DNA from: an uncultured Enterobacterales bacterium
Lineage (GTDB): Bacteria > Pseudomonadota > Gammaproteobacteria > Enterobacterales > CALYQQ01
DNA length: 64,000 nt
Direction: 5' to 3'
NCBI GenBank assembly: GCA_945288535.1
Contig: CALYQQ010000007.1
Location: forward strand, 1 to 64,000
In this document: positions 33,388-44,475 of the stretch, in pieces
Numbering within the stretch: position 1 is the first letter of the stretch
Layout: each line of letters opens with the position of its first letter
Made by a program: the position numbers and the translations under genes
The notes under the pieces: generated by a model
What the model saw: the letters and a program-made list of their open reading frames with translations, nothing else
Database searches by the model: none
Told to the model about the DNA's origin: nothing

Positions 33388-35676
33388 TTGTTGCCAATCA
33401 TATCAATTGGACAGGCTGCTTTTGCTATCGTTATCGGTGCATTGCCTTTATTATTTTTACCACAGCTTATCAATAATAGCATACTAGGGTTGTTTATTGG
33501 TTGTGCTGTTTTTTTGTGGCGATATCATCAATGTTGGTCACAATATATTGCAGTAAGCTTACTTAGTTTCGTGTGGTGTTCATTTTCAGCACAAAAAATT
33601 ATGCAGCCGATTTATTACTATGCTACGGACAAATCCGTTACTATTACGGGACGTGTTCTGAGTGCCAATATAAGCATAGCATCGGCATCAAGCATTTTAT
33701 TTTTAGTTGAAAAGGTTGAAGAACGCCAACTTAATTGGTATCAGCAATTTCGCGTATTACTCAAAGGAGATTTAACAGTATATCATTTCCAATCAGGTCA
33801 GGAGTGGAAATTAAAAAGCCAGCTACGCCCGATTCATAGCAGATTGAACCAAGGCGGGTTTGACAGTCAACGCTGGGCGATAACAAATCATTGTGTCATG
33901 AGTGCAAGAGTCAATAATGCGGAGTTACTTAATGCCAATATAGGATTACGTCAACGTATTATTAGTACGGCTGCAAAATATATTCGCGATTTACCGACTG
34001 CTGATATTCTCTTTGCGTTGACCTTTGGCGAACGTAGTTTAATGAATGCTGACCGAAAAAACTTAATGATAAATACCGGTATAGCTCATTTGATCGCAAT
34101 TTCTGGTTTGCATGTAGCTATGGCTGGTTTAGTTGGTTTTTACTTTATTAGAGGGATACATTATTTTCTTCCAACTCATTTTATTAATAGTCAGCAAGCT
34201 TATATTATTGGATGGATTTGTGCCGCATCTTATGTCTGGTTAGCGGGAGCCGAGCCACCGGCATTACGAACACTCATTGCAATGACTATTTGGCTTACTT
34301 TACACAAACGAGGTTATCTTTGGTCTAGTTGGCAAGTGTTTATTGTCACATTAGCAATAATGATATTATGTGACCCTGTAACAATTTTATCGGAAAGTAC
34401 ATGGCTTTCTTGCTATGCTGTATTTAGTTTACTCTTTTGGTATAAATTGGCCCCCCTTTCTTCTCGTTTAAAAAAATGGCACTATAGCATTGTTAACTTT
34501 ATTTACTTACAATTTGCCATTACATTATTGTTGTCCCCTCTACAAATTTGGTTATTTCATGGTCTTAGCTGGACATCATTCGCAGCAAATCTCATTGCAG
34601 TACCTGTCATAACATTTATTACCGTTCCAATACTACTATTTGCATTGTTAACAAGCCCTTTACCAATATTATCTACATCACTATGGTTTCTTGCTGATAA
34701 ATCGCTTTATTTTATTTTACCTTACTTAGTTGAGTTACAAATAGGGTGGTTAGCTATAGGAAAATCAATCATGCCTATAAGCTGCCTAGGTTGGTTTTTT
34801 TTGGTAATTATACGATTATCAATTTGGCGTAGTCAGCCTATTTTAATTTTGTCATTGTTAATGGTAATGCTCATACCTGAATGGTATAAATCTCGCTATA
34901 ATTGGCGTATGGATGTATTAGATGTTGGGCATGGTTTAGCTATTGTTATACATAATGACAAACATGCCATTCTTTATGATACCGGGACTAGTTGGCCAGG
35001 GGGAAATATGGCGAAGCAGGAAATTTTACCTTATTTACACTGGCATCAGTTAAAATTGGACGGTATTATCATCAGTCATCAAGATAATGATCATCTAGGC
35101 GGATTAAATGATTTAACGCACGTTTACCCACAACGCTGGTTATACAGCTCATCTGTCTTCCTGGCAGGTAAATGCGTGGCAGGTCAGCATTTTCAATGGC
35201 AAGGATTACATTTTGATGTTTTATGGCCGCCGATATTAGCATGGCGCGCCTATAATGCAGATTCATGTGTCATTCGCCTAACAGATGGCCATAGTACGGT
35301 ATTATTAACCGGAGATCTGGAAAAAACACAAGAATTAGCATTGGTAAGTAATCAAATATCACGGAAAAAATTATCAGCTGATATTTTATTAACACCACAC
35401 CATGGTAGTAATACATCATCATCCGGACCATTTATTCGGGCGGTAAAACCATCGGCCACAATTGCCTCTGTAGCTAGATACAGTCCTTGGCGTTTACCCG
35501 CAGAAAATGTTTATAAACGCTACGTTAATCAACAAATAAAGTGGTATGACACAGCACATTCAGGTCAAATTAGTGTATTATTTTTTGATAAACATTTTGA
35601 AATAAAACGTTATCGTTCTGAATTGATGCCAAGATGGTATCATAACTGGTTTGGAACATCGCGTTATAATGAGTAG
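33388..35676 (+). CDS. comEC: ComEC/Rec2 family DNA uptake channel (YcaI)
   Basis: Protein of about 762 residues. The ComEC competence membrane domain (GIAHLIAISGLHVAMAG, AEPPALRTLIAM, LSPLQIWLFHGLSW) is followed by a C-terminal metallo-beta-lactamase-like domain (LDVGHGLAIVI, SHQDNDHLGGL, LLTGDLE, PHHGSNTSSS). ComEC carries single-stranded DNA across the inner membrane in transformable bacteria; in E. coli the role of YcaI is minor. There is no ATG near the expected start; I infer TTG 33388, with AGG eight bases upstream. The frame remains open from 33295. It runs into msbA after 35 bases, as in E. coli. Confidence 0.9.
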   Translation: MLPIISIGQAAFAIVIGALPLLFLPQLINNSILGLFIGCAVFLWRYHQCWSQYIAVSLLSFVWCSFSAQKIMQPIYYYATDKSVTITGRVLSANISIASASSILFLVEKVEERQLNWYQQFRVLLKGDLTVYHFQSGQEWKLKSQLRPIHSRLNQGGFDSQRWAITNHCVMSARVNNAELLNANIGLRQRIISTAAKYIRDLPTADILFALTFGERSLMNADRKNLMINTGIAHLIAISGLHVAMAGLVGFYFIRGIHYFLPTHFINSQQAYIIGWICAASYVWLAGAEPPALRTLIAMTIWLTLHKRGYLWSSWQVFIVTLAIMILCDPVTILSESTWLSCYAVFSLLFWYKLAPLSSRLKKWHYSIVNFIYLQFAITLLLSPLQIWLFHGLSWTSFAANLIAVPVITFITVPILLFALLTSPLPILSTSLWFLADKSLYFILPYLVELQIGWLAIGKSIMPISCLGWFFLVIIRLSIWRSQPILILSLLMVMLIPEWYKSRYNWRMDVLDVGHGLAIVIHNDKHAILYDTGTSWPGGNMAKQEILPYLHWHQLKLDGIIISHQDNDHLGGLNDLTHVYPQRWLYSSSVFLAGKCVAGQHFQWQGLHFDVLWPPILAWRAYNADSCVIRLTDGHSTVLLTGDLEKTQELALVSNQISRKKLSADILLTPHHGSNTSSSGPFIRAVKPSATIASVARYSPWRLPAENVYKRYVNQQIKWYDTAHSGQISVLFFDKHFEIKRYRSELMPRWYHNWFGTSRYNE

Positions 35677-35711
35677 AATAGACACTTATCATTTTTTATA
35701 TCGGTATTTAC

Positions 35712-37460
35712 ATGTTAAACGATAAAGACCTTTCAACCCGTAAAACGTTCAGTCGGTTATGGCCACTAATTGTACCATACAAACTAGGACTACTTATCGC
35801 AGCCATTGCTTTGATTATTAATGCAGCAACGGACACATTTCTTATCTCATTATTAAAACCTTTATTAGATAAAGGTTTTGGAGAAGCTGACAGCCATATA
35901 TTAGGTAAACTCGCTATTATTGTATTTGGTTTAATGATCTTGCGCGGATTAAGTAGTTTTATTTCCACGTACGGTTTATCTTGGGTATCAGGTAAAGTTA
36001 TAATGGAATTACGTCGTCGTTTGTTTAGTCATATGATGGCAATGCCAGTAAGCTTTTTTGATCAGCAATCAACAGGATCATTATTATCCCGCATCACTTA
36101 TGATACAGAGCAAGTCGCTTCAGCATCTTCTAATGCGTTGGTTACTGTCGTGCGCGAAGGAGCTTATATTATTGGCTTATTTAGTGTCATGTTTTACTAT
36201 AGCTGGCAACTTTCTGTTATTTTAATTGTACTCGCCCCTATTGTGGCAAGCGTGATCCGTCTAGTTTCTAGACGTTTCAGAGATATTAGCAAGAATATGC
36301 AAAATACTATGGGAAGTGTGACAGCCAGTGCTGAACAAATGTTAAAAGGACATAGAGAAGTACGTATTTTTGGTGGGCAGAAACTCGAAGCTGAACGCTT
36401 TAATCGTGTTAGTAATCAAATGCGTCAGCAAGGAATGCGAATGACCGCTGCATCGGCGATCTCGGATCCATTAGTTCAATTGATTGCCTCACTTGCTGTA
36501 TCTTTTGTCTTATTTGCTGCTAGCTTTCCAACTGTAATGCATACACTCAGTGCGGGTACCTTTACCGTGGTATTCTCGTCTATGTTCGCATTAATGAAAC
36601 CCTTAAAATCGTTGACTAATGTTAATGCACAATTTCAACGTGGTATGGCAGCCTGTCAGACATTGTTTGCTATTTTAGATATGGAGCAAGAAAAAGATCA
36701 AGGTTCCCTTCTGATTAAACGTGTCAAAGGTGATATCGAATTTCGTAATGTAACATTTACTTATCCAACAAAGGATACTCCAGTATTAAAAAATATTAGT
36801 TTTAAAATCAATGCGGGAAAAACAGTTGCCTTAGTGGGACGTTCTGGTTCAGGTAAATCGACAATAGCAAATTTACTCACACGTTTTTACGACATACCAG
36901 AAGGGCATATTTTGTTGGATGGACATGATTTATATACTTATGAACTTTCATCGTTACGCCAGCAAGTTGGATTAGTTTCCCAGAATGTACATTTATTTAA
37001 TGATACGATTGCCAATAATATAGCTTATGCTTGTGGCAATAAATATAGTCGTGAAGATATTGAAAAAGTAGCTAAAATGGCACATGCCATGGACTTTATC
37101 GAAAAAATGGATAATGGTCTAGATACGCTTATTGGTGAAAATGGTGTATTACTTTCTGGTGGGCAACGCCAAAGAATAGCTATTGCACGTGCATTATTAC
37201 GCGATAATCCCATACTAATCCTCGATGAAGCAACATCCGCATTGGATACGGAATCTGAACGCGCTATTCAGTCTGCATTGGATGAACTACAAAAGAATAG
37301 AACCTCATTAGTTATTGCACATCGATTATCGACAATAGAAAAGGCGGATGAAATATTGGTTGTTGATGAGGGACAAATCATAGAGAGGGGGCATCATAAA
37401 GACTTATTAGTGAAGGAGGGGGCTTATGCGCAATTATATCGGATGCAATTTGGTCAATGA
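35712..37460 (+). CDS. msbA: lipid A flippase MsbA
   Basis: Protein of 582 residues, the usual length. This homodimeric ABC exporter flips lipid A core across the inner membrane. Six membrane helices come first, then Walker [11 protein letters not shown]-loop SQNVHLFND, signature LSGGQRQR and Walker [12 protein letters not shown]. Its stop overlaps the lpxK start by four bases (ATGA), so the two are translationally coupled. Confidence 0.98.
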   Translation: MLNDKDLSTRKTFSRLWPLIVPYKLGLLIAAIALIINAATDTFLISLLKPLLDKGFGEADSHILGKLAIIVFGLMILRGLSSFISTYGLSWVSGKVIMELRRRLFSHMMAMPVSFFDQQSTGSLLSRITYDTEQVASASSNALVTVVREGAYIIGLFSVMFYYSWQLSVILIVLAPIVASVIRLVSRRFRDISKNMQNTMGSVTASAEQMLKGHREVRIFGGQKLEAERFNRVSNQMRQQGMRMTAASAISDPLVQLIASLAVSFVLFAASFPTVMHTLSAGTFTVVFSSMFALMKPLKSLTNVNAQFQRGMAACQTLFAILDMEQEKDQGSLLIKRVKGDIEFRNVTFTYPTKDTPVLKNISFKINAGKTVALVGRSGSGKSTIANLLTRFYDIPEGHILLDGHDLYTYELSSLRQQVGLVSQNVHLFNDTIANNIAYACGNKYSREDIEKVAKMAHAMDFIEKMDNGLDTLIGENGVLLSGGQRQRIAIARALLRDNPILILDEATSALDTESERAIQSALDELQKNRTSLVIAHRLSTIEKADEILVVDEGQIIERGHHKDLLVKEGAYAQLYRMQFGQ

Positions 37461-38458
37461 TTGAGCATATTTGGTCAGGTCGATCGTTATTCTATATACT
37501 GCTATTACCGTTTGCGTGGTTATATGGTGGGATAATGGCGTTACGCCATATTCTCTATCAACAAGGTTGGTTTCGTTCATGGCGGGCTCCTGTTCCAGTT
37601 GTTGTTGTAGGAAATCTTACGGTAGGGGGAAATGGGAAAACGCCTATTGTTATTTGGTTAGTAGAGCAACTGAAGCAACGAGGCATTAAGGTAGGGGTTG
37701 TTTCTCGTGGTTATGGTGGTAAATCAGATAATTATCCCTTATTAGTGAGCGCAACAACATCACCACAGCAAGCAGGCGATGAACCCGTATTAATTTACCA
37801 ACGTACGGGCGTCGCTGTTGCCGTTGCGCCAAAGCGTAGTGAAGCCATTAAAGCTTTATTAGCCTCAAACGATCTCGATTTAATTATTACTGATGACGGG
37901 TTGCAACATTATGCATTACAACGCGATATTGAGTTCGTGGTTATTGATGGTATTAGGCGTTTTGGTAATGGCTGGTGGCTACCCGCAGGCCCTATGCGAG
38001 AGCGCGAGTCTCGTTTAGCAAGTGTTGATGGCATTATCACTAATGGTGGAACGGCCCAACCAGGTGAAATAGCCATGCAGCTTAAACCGAGTCAAGCCAT
38101 TAATTTGGTCAGTGGTGAACGTATCGAGGTGAATCAGTTGAAGCAAGTTATTGCTATCGCGGGTATTGGTCATCCACCACGTTTTTTTAATTTACTTAAA
38201 CAACTTTCTGTTTCGGTTAAACAAGAGCACGCTTTTCAAGATCATCAACCTTATACACCTGAAATAGTAACCGCGTTAGCGGCAAATAATGAAACATTAT
38301 TAATGACGGAAAAAGATGCTGTAAAATGTCGTCCATTTGCCAAAAAAAATTGGTGGTATTTACCTGTTGACGCTGTTTTTTCAAAAGATGATGCCGAACA
38401 ATTACTCAATAAAGTGTTATCTGCTTTACCCTCTAAAGAATTTAGTATCATCAAATGA
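37457..38458 (+). CDS. lpxK: tetraacyldisaccharide 4'-kinase
   Basis: Protein of 333 residues. It phosphorylates the 4' position of the lipid A disaccharide precursor. Visible: an N-terminal hydrophobic anchor, Walker [13 protein letters not shown] at about 52, [17 protein letters not shown] with the catalytic Asp, and GIGHPPRFF. It aligns end to end with E. coli LpxK (328). It is followed at 90 bases by ycaR; the ycaQ gene found between them in E. coli is absent. Confidence 0.97.
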   Translation: MIEHIWSGRSLFYILLLPFAWLYGGIMALRHILYQQGWFRSWRAPVPVVVVGNLTVGGNGKTPIVIWLVEQLKQRGIKVGVVSRGYGGKSDNYPLLVSATTSPQQAGDEPVLIYQRTGVAVAVAPKRSEAIKALLASNDLDLIITDDGLQHYALQRDIEFVVIDGIRRFGNGWWLPAGPMRERESRLASVDGIITNGGTAQPGEIAMQLKPSQAINLVSGERIEVNQLKQVIAIAGIGHPPRFFNLLKQLSVSVKQEHAFQDHQPYTPEIVTALAANNETLLMTEKDAVKCRPFAKKNWWYLPVDAVFSKDDAEQLLNKVLSALPSKEFSIIK

Positions 38459-38549
38459 GTTTTAAAAAGAGTAGAAAATAGGGGGACATAGCCTGTGTTT
38501 TTCACTACTATGCGGATATTATGTTTACAATATATAGTTTGAGGTCATT

Positions 38550-38732
38550 ATGGATCAACGTTTGTTAGGTATTCTCGCTTGTCCAATTTGTTACGGAAAG
38601 CTTAGCTTAAATAAACAAACCAACGAGTTGATATGTAAAATTGACTCATTAGCTTTTCCTATTAGAGATGATATTCCCGTTTTACTTAAAAATGAAGCAA
38701 GAAAATTAACTAGCGAAGAGAAATCATCATGA
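38550..38732 (+). CDS. ycaR: Trm112-like small protein YcaR
   Basis: Protein of 60 residues of the UPF0434/Trm112 group. [18 protein letters not shown] has the CxxC of the zinc-ribbon start, and [14 protein letters not shown] is the conserved second half. Its role in bacteria is unknown; Trm112 proteins elsewhere activate methyltransferases. GAGG precedes the ATG, and its stop overlaps the kdsB start. Confidence 0.93.
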   Translation: MDQRLLGILACPICYGKLSLNKQTNELICKIDSLAFPIRDDIPVLLKNEARKLTSEEKSS

Positions 38733-39484
38733 ATTTTACTGTTATTATTCCTGCACGTTATGCATCTAGTCGTTTGCCTGGTAAACCATTAGCCGATATT
38801 GCTGGAAAACCCATGGTTGTTCATGTAATGGAGAAGGCTCAGGCATCTGGTGCTAATCGAATTATTGTAGCAACAGATCATCAAGCTGTATTTGATGTAG
38901 TTAGTGAAGCAGGAGGCGAAGTAATTATGACGAGTCCTCATCACAACTCAGGAACAGAGCGTTTAGCAGAAGTTATAGATATTGCAAAGCTTTCAGATGA
39001 TAATGTCATTGTAAATGTTCAAGGTGATGAGCCATTGATCCCAGAAGTTATTATTACTCAAGTAGCAAATAATCTCATAGCCGCTGATTGTGGTATGGCA
39101 ACGTTGGCCGCACCGATTCATAATGTTGATGATGTCTTTAATCCAAATATTGTTAAAGTGATTGTTGATAAATATGGTTATGCAATATATTTTTCAAGAG
39201 CGGCGATCCCTTGGGATCGTGATCGCTTTATGTATGACAAAACAGATATTGGGAATTTTTATTTGCGTCATTTAGGTATTTATGCTTATCGGGCAGGATT
39301 TATCCGACATTATGTAAATTGGCCGCCAGTTGCATTAGAAAAAATCGAAATGCTCGAACAATTACGTGTCTTATGGTATGGTGAAAAAATTCATGTTGAA
39401 CAAGCATTGGAAGTTCCGGCTATTGGGGTAGATACTATAGAGGATCTCGAACATGTCCGACAGATTTTTAAGCATTCATCTTAA
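38729..39484 (+). CDS. kdsB: 3-deoxy-manno-octulosonate cytidylyltransferase
   Basis: Protein of 251 residues. It activates Kdo as CMP-Kdo for addition to lipid A. Motifs: [46 protein letters not shown], and the C-terminal [10 protein letters not shown]. It overlaps ycaR by four bases. Together with msbA and lpxK it makes an operon for lipid A-Kdo assembly and export. Confidence 0.98.
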   Translation: MNFTVIIPARYASSRLPGKPLADIAGKPMVVHVMEKAQASGANRIIVATDHQAVFDVVSEAGGEVIMTSPHHNSGTERLAEVIDIAKLSDDNVIVNVQGDEPLIPEVIITQVANNLIAADCGMATLAAPIHNVDDVFNPNIVKVIVDKYGYAIYFSRAAIPWDRDRFMYDKTDIGNFYLRHLGIYAYRAGFIRHYVNWPPVALEKIEMLEQLRVLWYGEKIHVEQALEVPAIGVDTIEDLEHVRQIFKHSS

Positions 39485-40177
39485 GTATTTGCATTGTTAT
39501 TTCTGACAAAAATTAACAATACAATATTATTGCTTCATTGATATCATGGCTCGATGTAATTATATTTTATTAATTGCAGGCATAAGATGCATTACTGGGA
39601 AATTAGCGGTTATGCATGTTATGCACGACTTAAGAATTAACTAATTTATTTATCTTCCTTATTGCGGTATTAATAGCATATGCTATGGTATAATGGCTTA
39701 ATCAGATTAAATTGACGTAATATTGTTATTTTAATATCAAATAAGCTGTTTTAAATACCGTGTTTTATTATGCTTAAAAATAAACATTTTTGCTATTTGT
39801 AATGGCTATCTCTCGAATAGATCTCCCGATCCGCTACTGTTGCAATGAGAGGTTATTTTACATTTTATCTCCTTTTAGGAGAGAGGGGAGAGCACCACCT
39901 TTTTTCTATTTTTCTCCTAGCTGAAAAATAAAAGTGTATTATTAACGTAATCAAATATGACTTTTATAATGATTTTTATGTTGGGTTTTTAAAAGATGTT
40001 AATTGTTATTTCTATATAAAGTAGGTATAGATATTGCATAGTTATAGGAATTATCGTTTTCTAATTTGGGATATTTTTATATTTTATACTATTTTTAGAA
40101 TAAAGGTGAGTAAACTGATAGTCTGGATAATTATGTAATCTAGTTATAGGATGAAACGATAACTAACAGAGGGATAG
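39485..40177. other. kdsB downstream gap
   Basis: About 690 bases without an ORF. At 39868-39884 a short hairpin (TCTCCT/AGGAGA) lies in a purine-rich patch with GGAGAGAGGGGAGAG and later CTCC, richer in G+C than its surroundings. It could be a small structured RNA, but I do not recognise a class. Confidence 0.35.
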
Positions 40178-40206
40178 GCCGTTTTATGAGCATCGCATAA
40201 AACGGC
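40178..40206 (-). terminator. terminator of the SAM-hydrolase family gene
   Basis: Perfect 11-bp stem GCCGTTTTATG/CATAAAACGGC with a 7-base loop, 21 bases beyond the stop of the minus-strand gene. Confidence 0.65.
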
Positions 40207-40226
40207 AAAAGCATAGATAAATTAGG

Positions 40227-41135
40227 TTAATCCACTTTACTCATTTCAATGATCCAGTTAGCACCGTGTTTAATATGATAAACATCTGCAAAGTTACCCA
40301 TATTAATCGCTAATGAAAGATTATCTAAACTATTAAAATAGACTAGATTTTTCCCTTCAGTCACATTACCAAAGCTATTTGCGAAAGGGATAATTTCATC
40401 GAAAACAATATGATCATTATGGCTAATTTTAACCTTAATTTGATCGCCAAAATGAAGATTTAACGGCGAAGCAACAGTACGACTAATATTAGTCCATACA
40501 TTACCATACTGTGCATCAAGTACTGGAATAGTACCTAGTAATCGATTCTCTTTTAGAACTGCTTTTTGATAATTTATTTTAACTACATTTGGTGGTAATT
40601 TTTTTCCTACCTGTTCAAATGTTATTTTACCAGAAGCAAGTTTAGCTGCAGTGTAGGCATAAACATCGCGGCCATGAAATGTGTAGGATTTTTCTGAATT
40701 TTTACGGCGATTAATACTTTCATTGATTTGACGTACTTCATCAATTCCAAATTTATCAGCAACCAATGTTAATGTACCATTGTCAGGTGTAACAAAATAT
40801 TGACCATTTTTAGTTTTCAGTACGACAGATAATCGTTCAGTGCCAACACCTGGATCAACCACGGAGACAAATACGGTTCCTTGAGGCCAGTATTCAGCCG
40901 TTTGATATAAGCTATAAGCTGCATCCCAAATATTATAGGCAGGAATTTCATGTGTAATGTCATAAATTTTTAGATTTTTATCCACACTAGCAGAAACACC
41001 TTTCATTGTTGAAACTGCACCATCCTTTAGACCAAAGTCTGATTGAAAAACTAAAATATTAGAATCTGCAAATAATGGATAGGTTGTGGCGCTAAGAATA
41101 ACTGCTAATAATGTTGATTTGATATTGATATTCAT
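40227..41135 (-). CDS. exported SAM hydrolase/adenosyltransferase family protein (DUF62)
   Basis: Protein of 302 residues. The N-terminal 23 residues look like a signal peptide ending at LFA-DS, so the mature protein should be periplasmic. The rest matches the SAM hydroxide adenosyltransferase (DUF62) family: QSDFGLKDGAVSTMKG, VVDPGVGTER, FVTPDNGTL and FHGRDVYAYTAA carry the conserved Asp, Arg and His positions. Family enzymes split SAM to adenosine and methionine. Why this activity would be exported is unclear. GAGG precedes the ATG. Terminator downstream; long gene-free sequence upstream. Confidence 0.85.
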   Translation of the reverse strand: MNINIKSTLLAVILSATTYPLFADSNILVFQSDFGLKDGAVSTMKGVSASVDKNLKIYDITHEIPAYNIWDAAYSLYQTAEYWPQGTVFVSVVDPGVGTERLSVVLKTKNGQYFVTPDNGTLTLVADKFGIDEVRQINESINRRKNSEKSYTFHGRDVYAYTAAKLASGKITFEQVGKKLPPNVVKINYQKAVLKENRLLGTIPVLDAQYGNVWTNISRTVASPLNLHFGDQIKVKISHNDHIVFDEIIPFANSFGNVTEGKNLVYFNSLDNLSLAINMGNFADVYHIKHGANWIIEMSKVD

Positions 41136-42720
41136 AATAACCTCAAGAAGGAATGTTCGATTTTTACTTTAATCTTTAATAAAGGTTAATTCATAAGGAA
41201 CGCTATTATCTCTTTCTTTTATTGTGCCATTTGATAGCATATTGATAATTATAATATTTACTCATATATATTGATGATGCTTAACAAGAGATAAATAGTA
41301 TATATAAAGTAAAAAATATAAAGTGCTATGCTATAATAGCATTCTTATTTAAAAACATGTTGATATTATTAATATAGAAATACCATTTTCTATTGATGGA
41401 GTAAATAATAAAAATAGCGTAATGATGCTATAAATGATCCTTGTGATTTTCAGTAAAACCGTTTTCCAAGATTAAAAAATTTTAAATAAGGCTATGTACT
41501 CATAATATAATAAACGATGATTATTAATTACATTTTATTTTTCAAATAAGGGAAGTATTGTATCATAAGTAACATAAAATAATAAAATGAGCTATTAATT
41601 GATTTACTGGTATCTCTTATAATTAAGAAAGTTTCTATAGTCGTAGTAAAATAAGAATATCATAAATATTCTAAGACATCTTTAAATAATGAAACTTGCT
41701 ATGTTAGCATAATGATAGTATAATATGCTGTTTTTTTATAAAACTAGATTAAATCAAAATATTATTTATCTTCTATTTCATTTAATACTTTATTAATTTA
41801 AAGTACCATTGATTTTTATACTTTAAACGATTATCTAAATATAGATATTATTATTGATGACATTACTAATAAAGCGTAATCAAATAGTATTAGAAAAGTA
41901 TCTTAATCAAATTATAAAAATAATGTATTAAGATTTTTTAAATGTTATGATAGTAAAATAAAATATATAAAATAATTTTATTTAAATATAAATTAATAAA
42001 CGTAATATAAAATTATTTAATAACATATTGATTAAGCCTATTATTTACTTAAATTTGATATTCTTTTAATTATTGCTTGTCAAAATAAATTTATTATTAT
42101 TACTAACTTATTTATAAAAATAGAAACACATATTAATTTTAATAACTTGCTAATTTTACTAGAATAGTTATGTCTTATAGGATTAAATTATTTACTCGTA
42201 TTATTATTTGTAAAACAAATTTAGTCAAAAATATTGATCATTATTTAGATTATTCTTTTAATTATCTGTTAGTGTATAAAAATAATTATATAAAAGAATA
42301 TTAGAGAGTTAAAAGCTATGAGAGATAAAAAATCCCTACATTATTTATATTACGCTTTATGTAAAAATAGATAATATAAAGTGTAATAAAATACAGTAAA
42401 TATGAATAAAATTATGATGTAAGGAGGGTACTTTTAGAAGGTAAATAAACTTGCTTTCAAAACTAAATATTAGAATAATTACAGCAACCAATTGACGGTA
42501 TTTTAGCAAGAAAAAACTTTTCTTTATATTATATGTAATAATCTGTATTTAGCGTGGTTAGTACTAAAATAAAGGAAGATCACATTTTATAATAGTATTC
42601 ATTTTTTGTTGTTCTCTAATAATATGTAATACTAATCGGAAGGATCACTAAAAATATTACCAGTGTATCGCATTTATTACAGGATACTTATTATGACGAG
42701 TTGATTATTCGATTAAAATT
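41136..42720. other. 1.6 kb gene-free region
   Basis: The longest empty stretch of this half of the window, made of A/T runs with no ORF, tRNA or obvious repeat. Confidence 0.5.
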
Positions 42721-43128
42721 TTACTCTTTTTCAAACTGATGGCTTACTGAAGTACATAGTTCATACCATTGGCAACCATGGCAAGCGCGTCGAATAGTAC
42801 CCGCAGCAAATGCCTGGCGCAATAATTGGATATGTTGTGGTGTTAAACTAAATATCTGGCCGTCTTCAATGTTAAATCCAAGCATACTCATATCTTGTTG
42901 AGCTAATTTATCTCGTTGGCAAACACTGGCATTAAAGCAATGACAAACCTCATCTGGTTCATTTAGTAATGGTTGACAGATATCATCAGGTGTCAGAACA
43001 ATTTGTAATGGATTTCCCGCTAAAATGACCGGTAATAACCGGTCAAAATTAGCCGTAAAAGCCTTTGTATAGCCCTTACCTACATAAGTTAGCATGCATA
43101 ATAAATGATGTGGCCGTAATCGTATCAT
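42721..43128 (-). CDS. DUF1284 cysteine-rich protein coupled to bioY
   Basis: Protein of 135 residues of the DUF1284 family (RLRPHHLLCMLTYVGKGY at the start). It has eight cysteines, at 11, 51, 62, 64, 70, 116, 119 and 125, plus the HH pair at 7-8, which suggests an iron-sulfur or zinc site. The family function is unknown to me. Its ATG overlaps the bioY stop by four bases, so translation is coupled and both should follow the same biotin control. It may support biotin metabolism; that is inference from context only. Confidence 0.85.
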   Translation of the reverse strand: MIRLRPHHLLCMLTYVGKGYTKAFTANFDRLLPVILAGNPLQIVLTPDDICQPLLNEPDEVCHCFNASVCQRDKLAQQDMSMLGFNIEDGQIFSLTPQHIQLLRQAFAAGTIRRACHGCQWYELCTSVSHQFEKE

Positions 43129-43688
43129 TTAAAATAAGCAGAACGTATATTATGACCGATCTTTATCAGACAAAATAACAGAGCGACTTTAATAAACGTA
43201 CCAAAAATAAAAGGATAAAATCCCACATACAACGCTGATGATAATGAGATGTTAAGTAGCGACATCAGCCATAAACTACCTAACGTTAGACAAATAGCAT
43301 GGGTTAGTAATGCAACAAACAGCACAAGTAGATCGCTTTTTTTGTCTGCTGCTTTGCCACATAAATAAGCCATTAAAGGGAAACTGAGCAAATAACCTGC
43401 TGTTGTTCCCATAAATACCGCAGGGCCTGCATTAGGTCCGGCTAAAACAGGTAAGCCTAATGCTGCTTCTAGCAACCAAAGTAGGACAGCTTGCATTCCC
43501 ATTCGGCTACCAAACATAACGCCAGTCAGGCATACTGCTAGAGTTTGCATGGTGATAGGCACTAATGGATTGACTATATTTATATGGGAGCCAAGAATTA
43601 AAATTGCGTTTGCAAACAATAATCCAGCTATTTTATTTTGTTGTAACGATATACTACGTTTTGCGACCGAACTTAGGGTTATTTGCAT
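43125..43688 (-). CDS. bioY: biotin transporter BioY
   Basis: Protein of 187 residues with about six helices, the S component of biotin ECF transporters. Family signatures: LGSHINIVNPLVPITMQT, CLTGVMFGSRMGM, LAGPNAGPAVFMGTTAGYLLSFP and the LTHAICLTLGSLWL helix. No EcfT/EcfA genes are adjacent, so it acts alone or with shared energising units elsewhere. AAGAGG precedes the ATG. A BirA-type operator lies 14 bases upstream. DUF1284 follows with a four-base overlap. Confidence 0.93.
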   Translation of the reverse strand: MQITLSSVAKRSISLQQNKIAGLLFANAILILGSHINIVNPLVPITMQTLAVCLTGVMFGSRMGMQAVLLWLLEAALGLPVLAGPNAGPAVFMGTTAGYLLSFPLMAYLCGKAADKKSDLLVLFVALLTHAICLTLGSLWLMSLLNISLSSALYVGFYPFIFGTFIKVALLFCLIKIGHNIRSAYFK

Positions 43689-43701
43689 TTTTACCTCTTA
43701 C

Positions 43702-43734
43702 TTGTAAACTAAAAATTAAAATGAAAGTTAACAT
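43702..43734 (-). promoter_or_regulatory. probable BirA operator upstream of bioY
   Basis: Inverted half-sites TTGTAAACT and AGTTAACAT separated by 15 bases, ending 14 bases before the bioY start. The BirA consensus in gammaproteobacteria is TTGTAAACC, a 14-16 base spacer, then GGTTTACAA, so spacing and both half-sites fit. Biotin-loaded BirA should repress bioY and the coupled DUF1284 gene. Confidence 0.75.
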
Positions 43735-44418
43735 AAGAGTAAAAGAGGATCAATAAATTAAATGAATTTACTCATAATTATTAACAGGCTATATTTCTTT
43801 AATAAATATAAACCAATTTATATAAATTTCTTATCTCATTAAAAAATTTATATTAACATCATACTAATATTGGAAGAGAATAGCCTCCAATAAAACTTTA
43901 AGTAATCGTACGTAATTTTGTTTTTTGAAAATGGCCTAATGATCATACTTTATCTTTAACAGATTATAACTCTTGGTTTTATGAAGCATTTAGTTGCTGC
44001 AACTCATATATTTTTCAATATGATATAACCAATCAGGTGTAACCGAAAAATACCTACTTTGTATTTTCTTTTTTTATAAGCCTATAAATAGTGTCACTAT
44101 AGCAAAAGTACTCATTAATCATGATCAAATAAGATAAATTTCGTGACATTATACAATGATGTTATTTAATTTATATATTGCCTGTCTTAACTATTCTCAT
44201 GCATATTTACTATTATTTAGATGCTTTACAATTAGGCAAAGTAGGTTTAGGCATGTATTGGTCATGGTATAGTAATCTTGTTTACTATGAGTTAAGCGGA
44301 TAGCAATAGATTAGATTCTTTTAGCAATTAATGAGATAGTCATCAAACGAGCGTTATTATCTCAAGAAATAGGTGTATACATGTATATGATAAAAACATG
44401 CAAAAAAGATAAAAATAT
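43735..44418. other. gap between bioY and citT
   Basis: About 680 bases, no ORF; the citT terminator lies at its far end and the bioY promoter at the near end. Confidence 0.4.
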
Positions 44419-44445
44419 AACGGGGAGATTAAATGTCTCCCCGTT
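44419..44445 (-). terminator. terminator of the citrate operon
   Basis: Perfect 10-bp stem AACGGGGAGA/TCTCCCCGTT with a 7-base loop, followed on the minus strand by a T-rich tract, 31 bases past the citT stop. Confidence 0.88.
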
Positions 44446-44475
44446 ATCATTATAATAAGTGAAGATAAAATTGAT

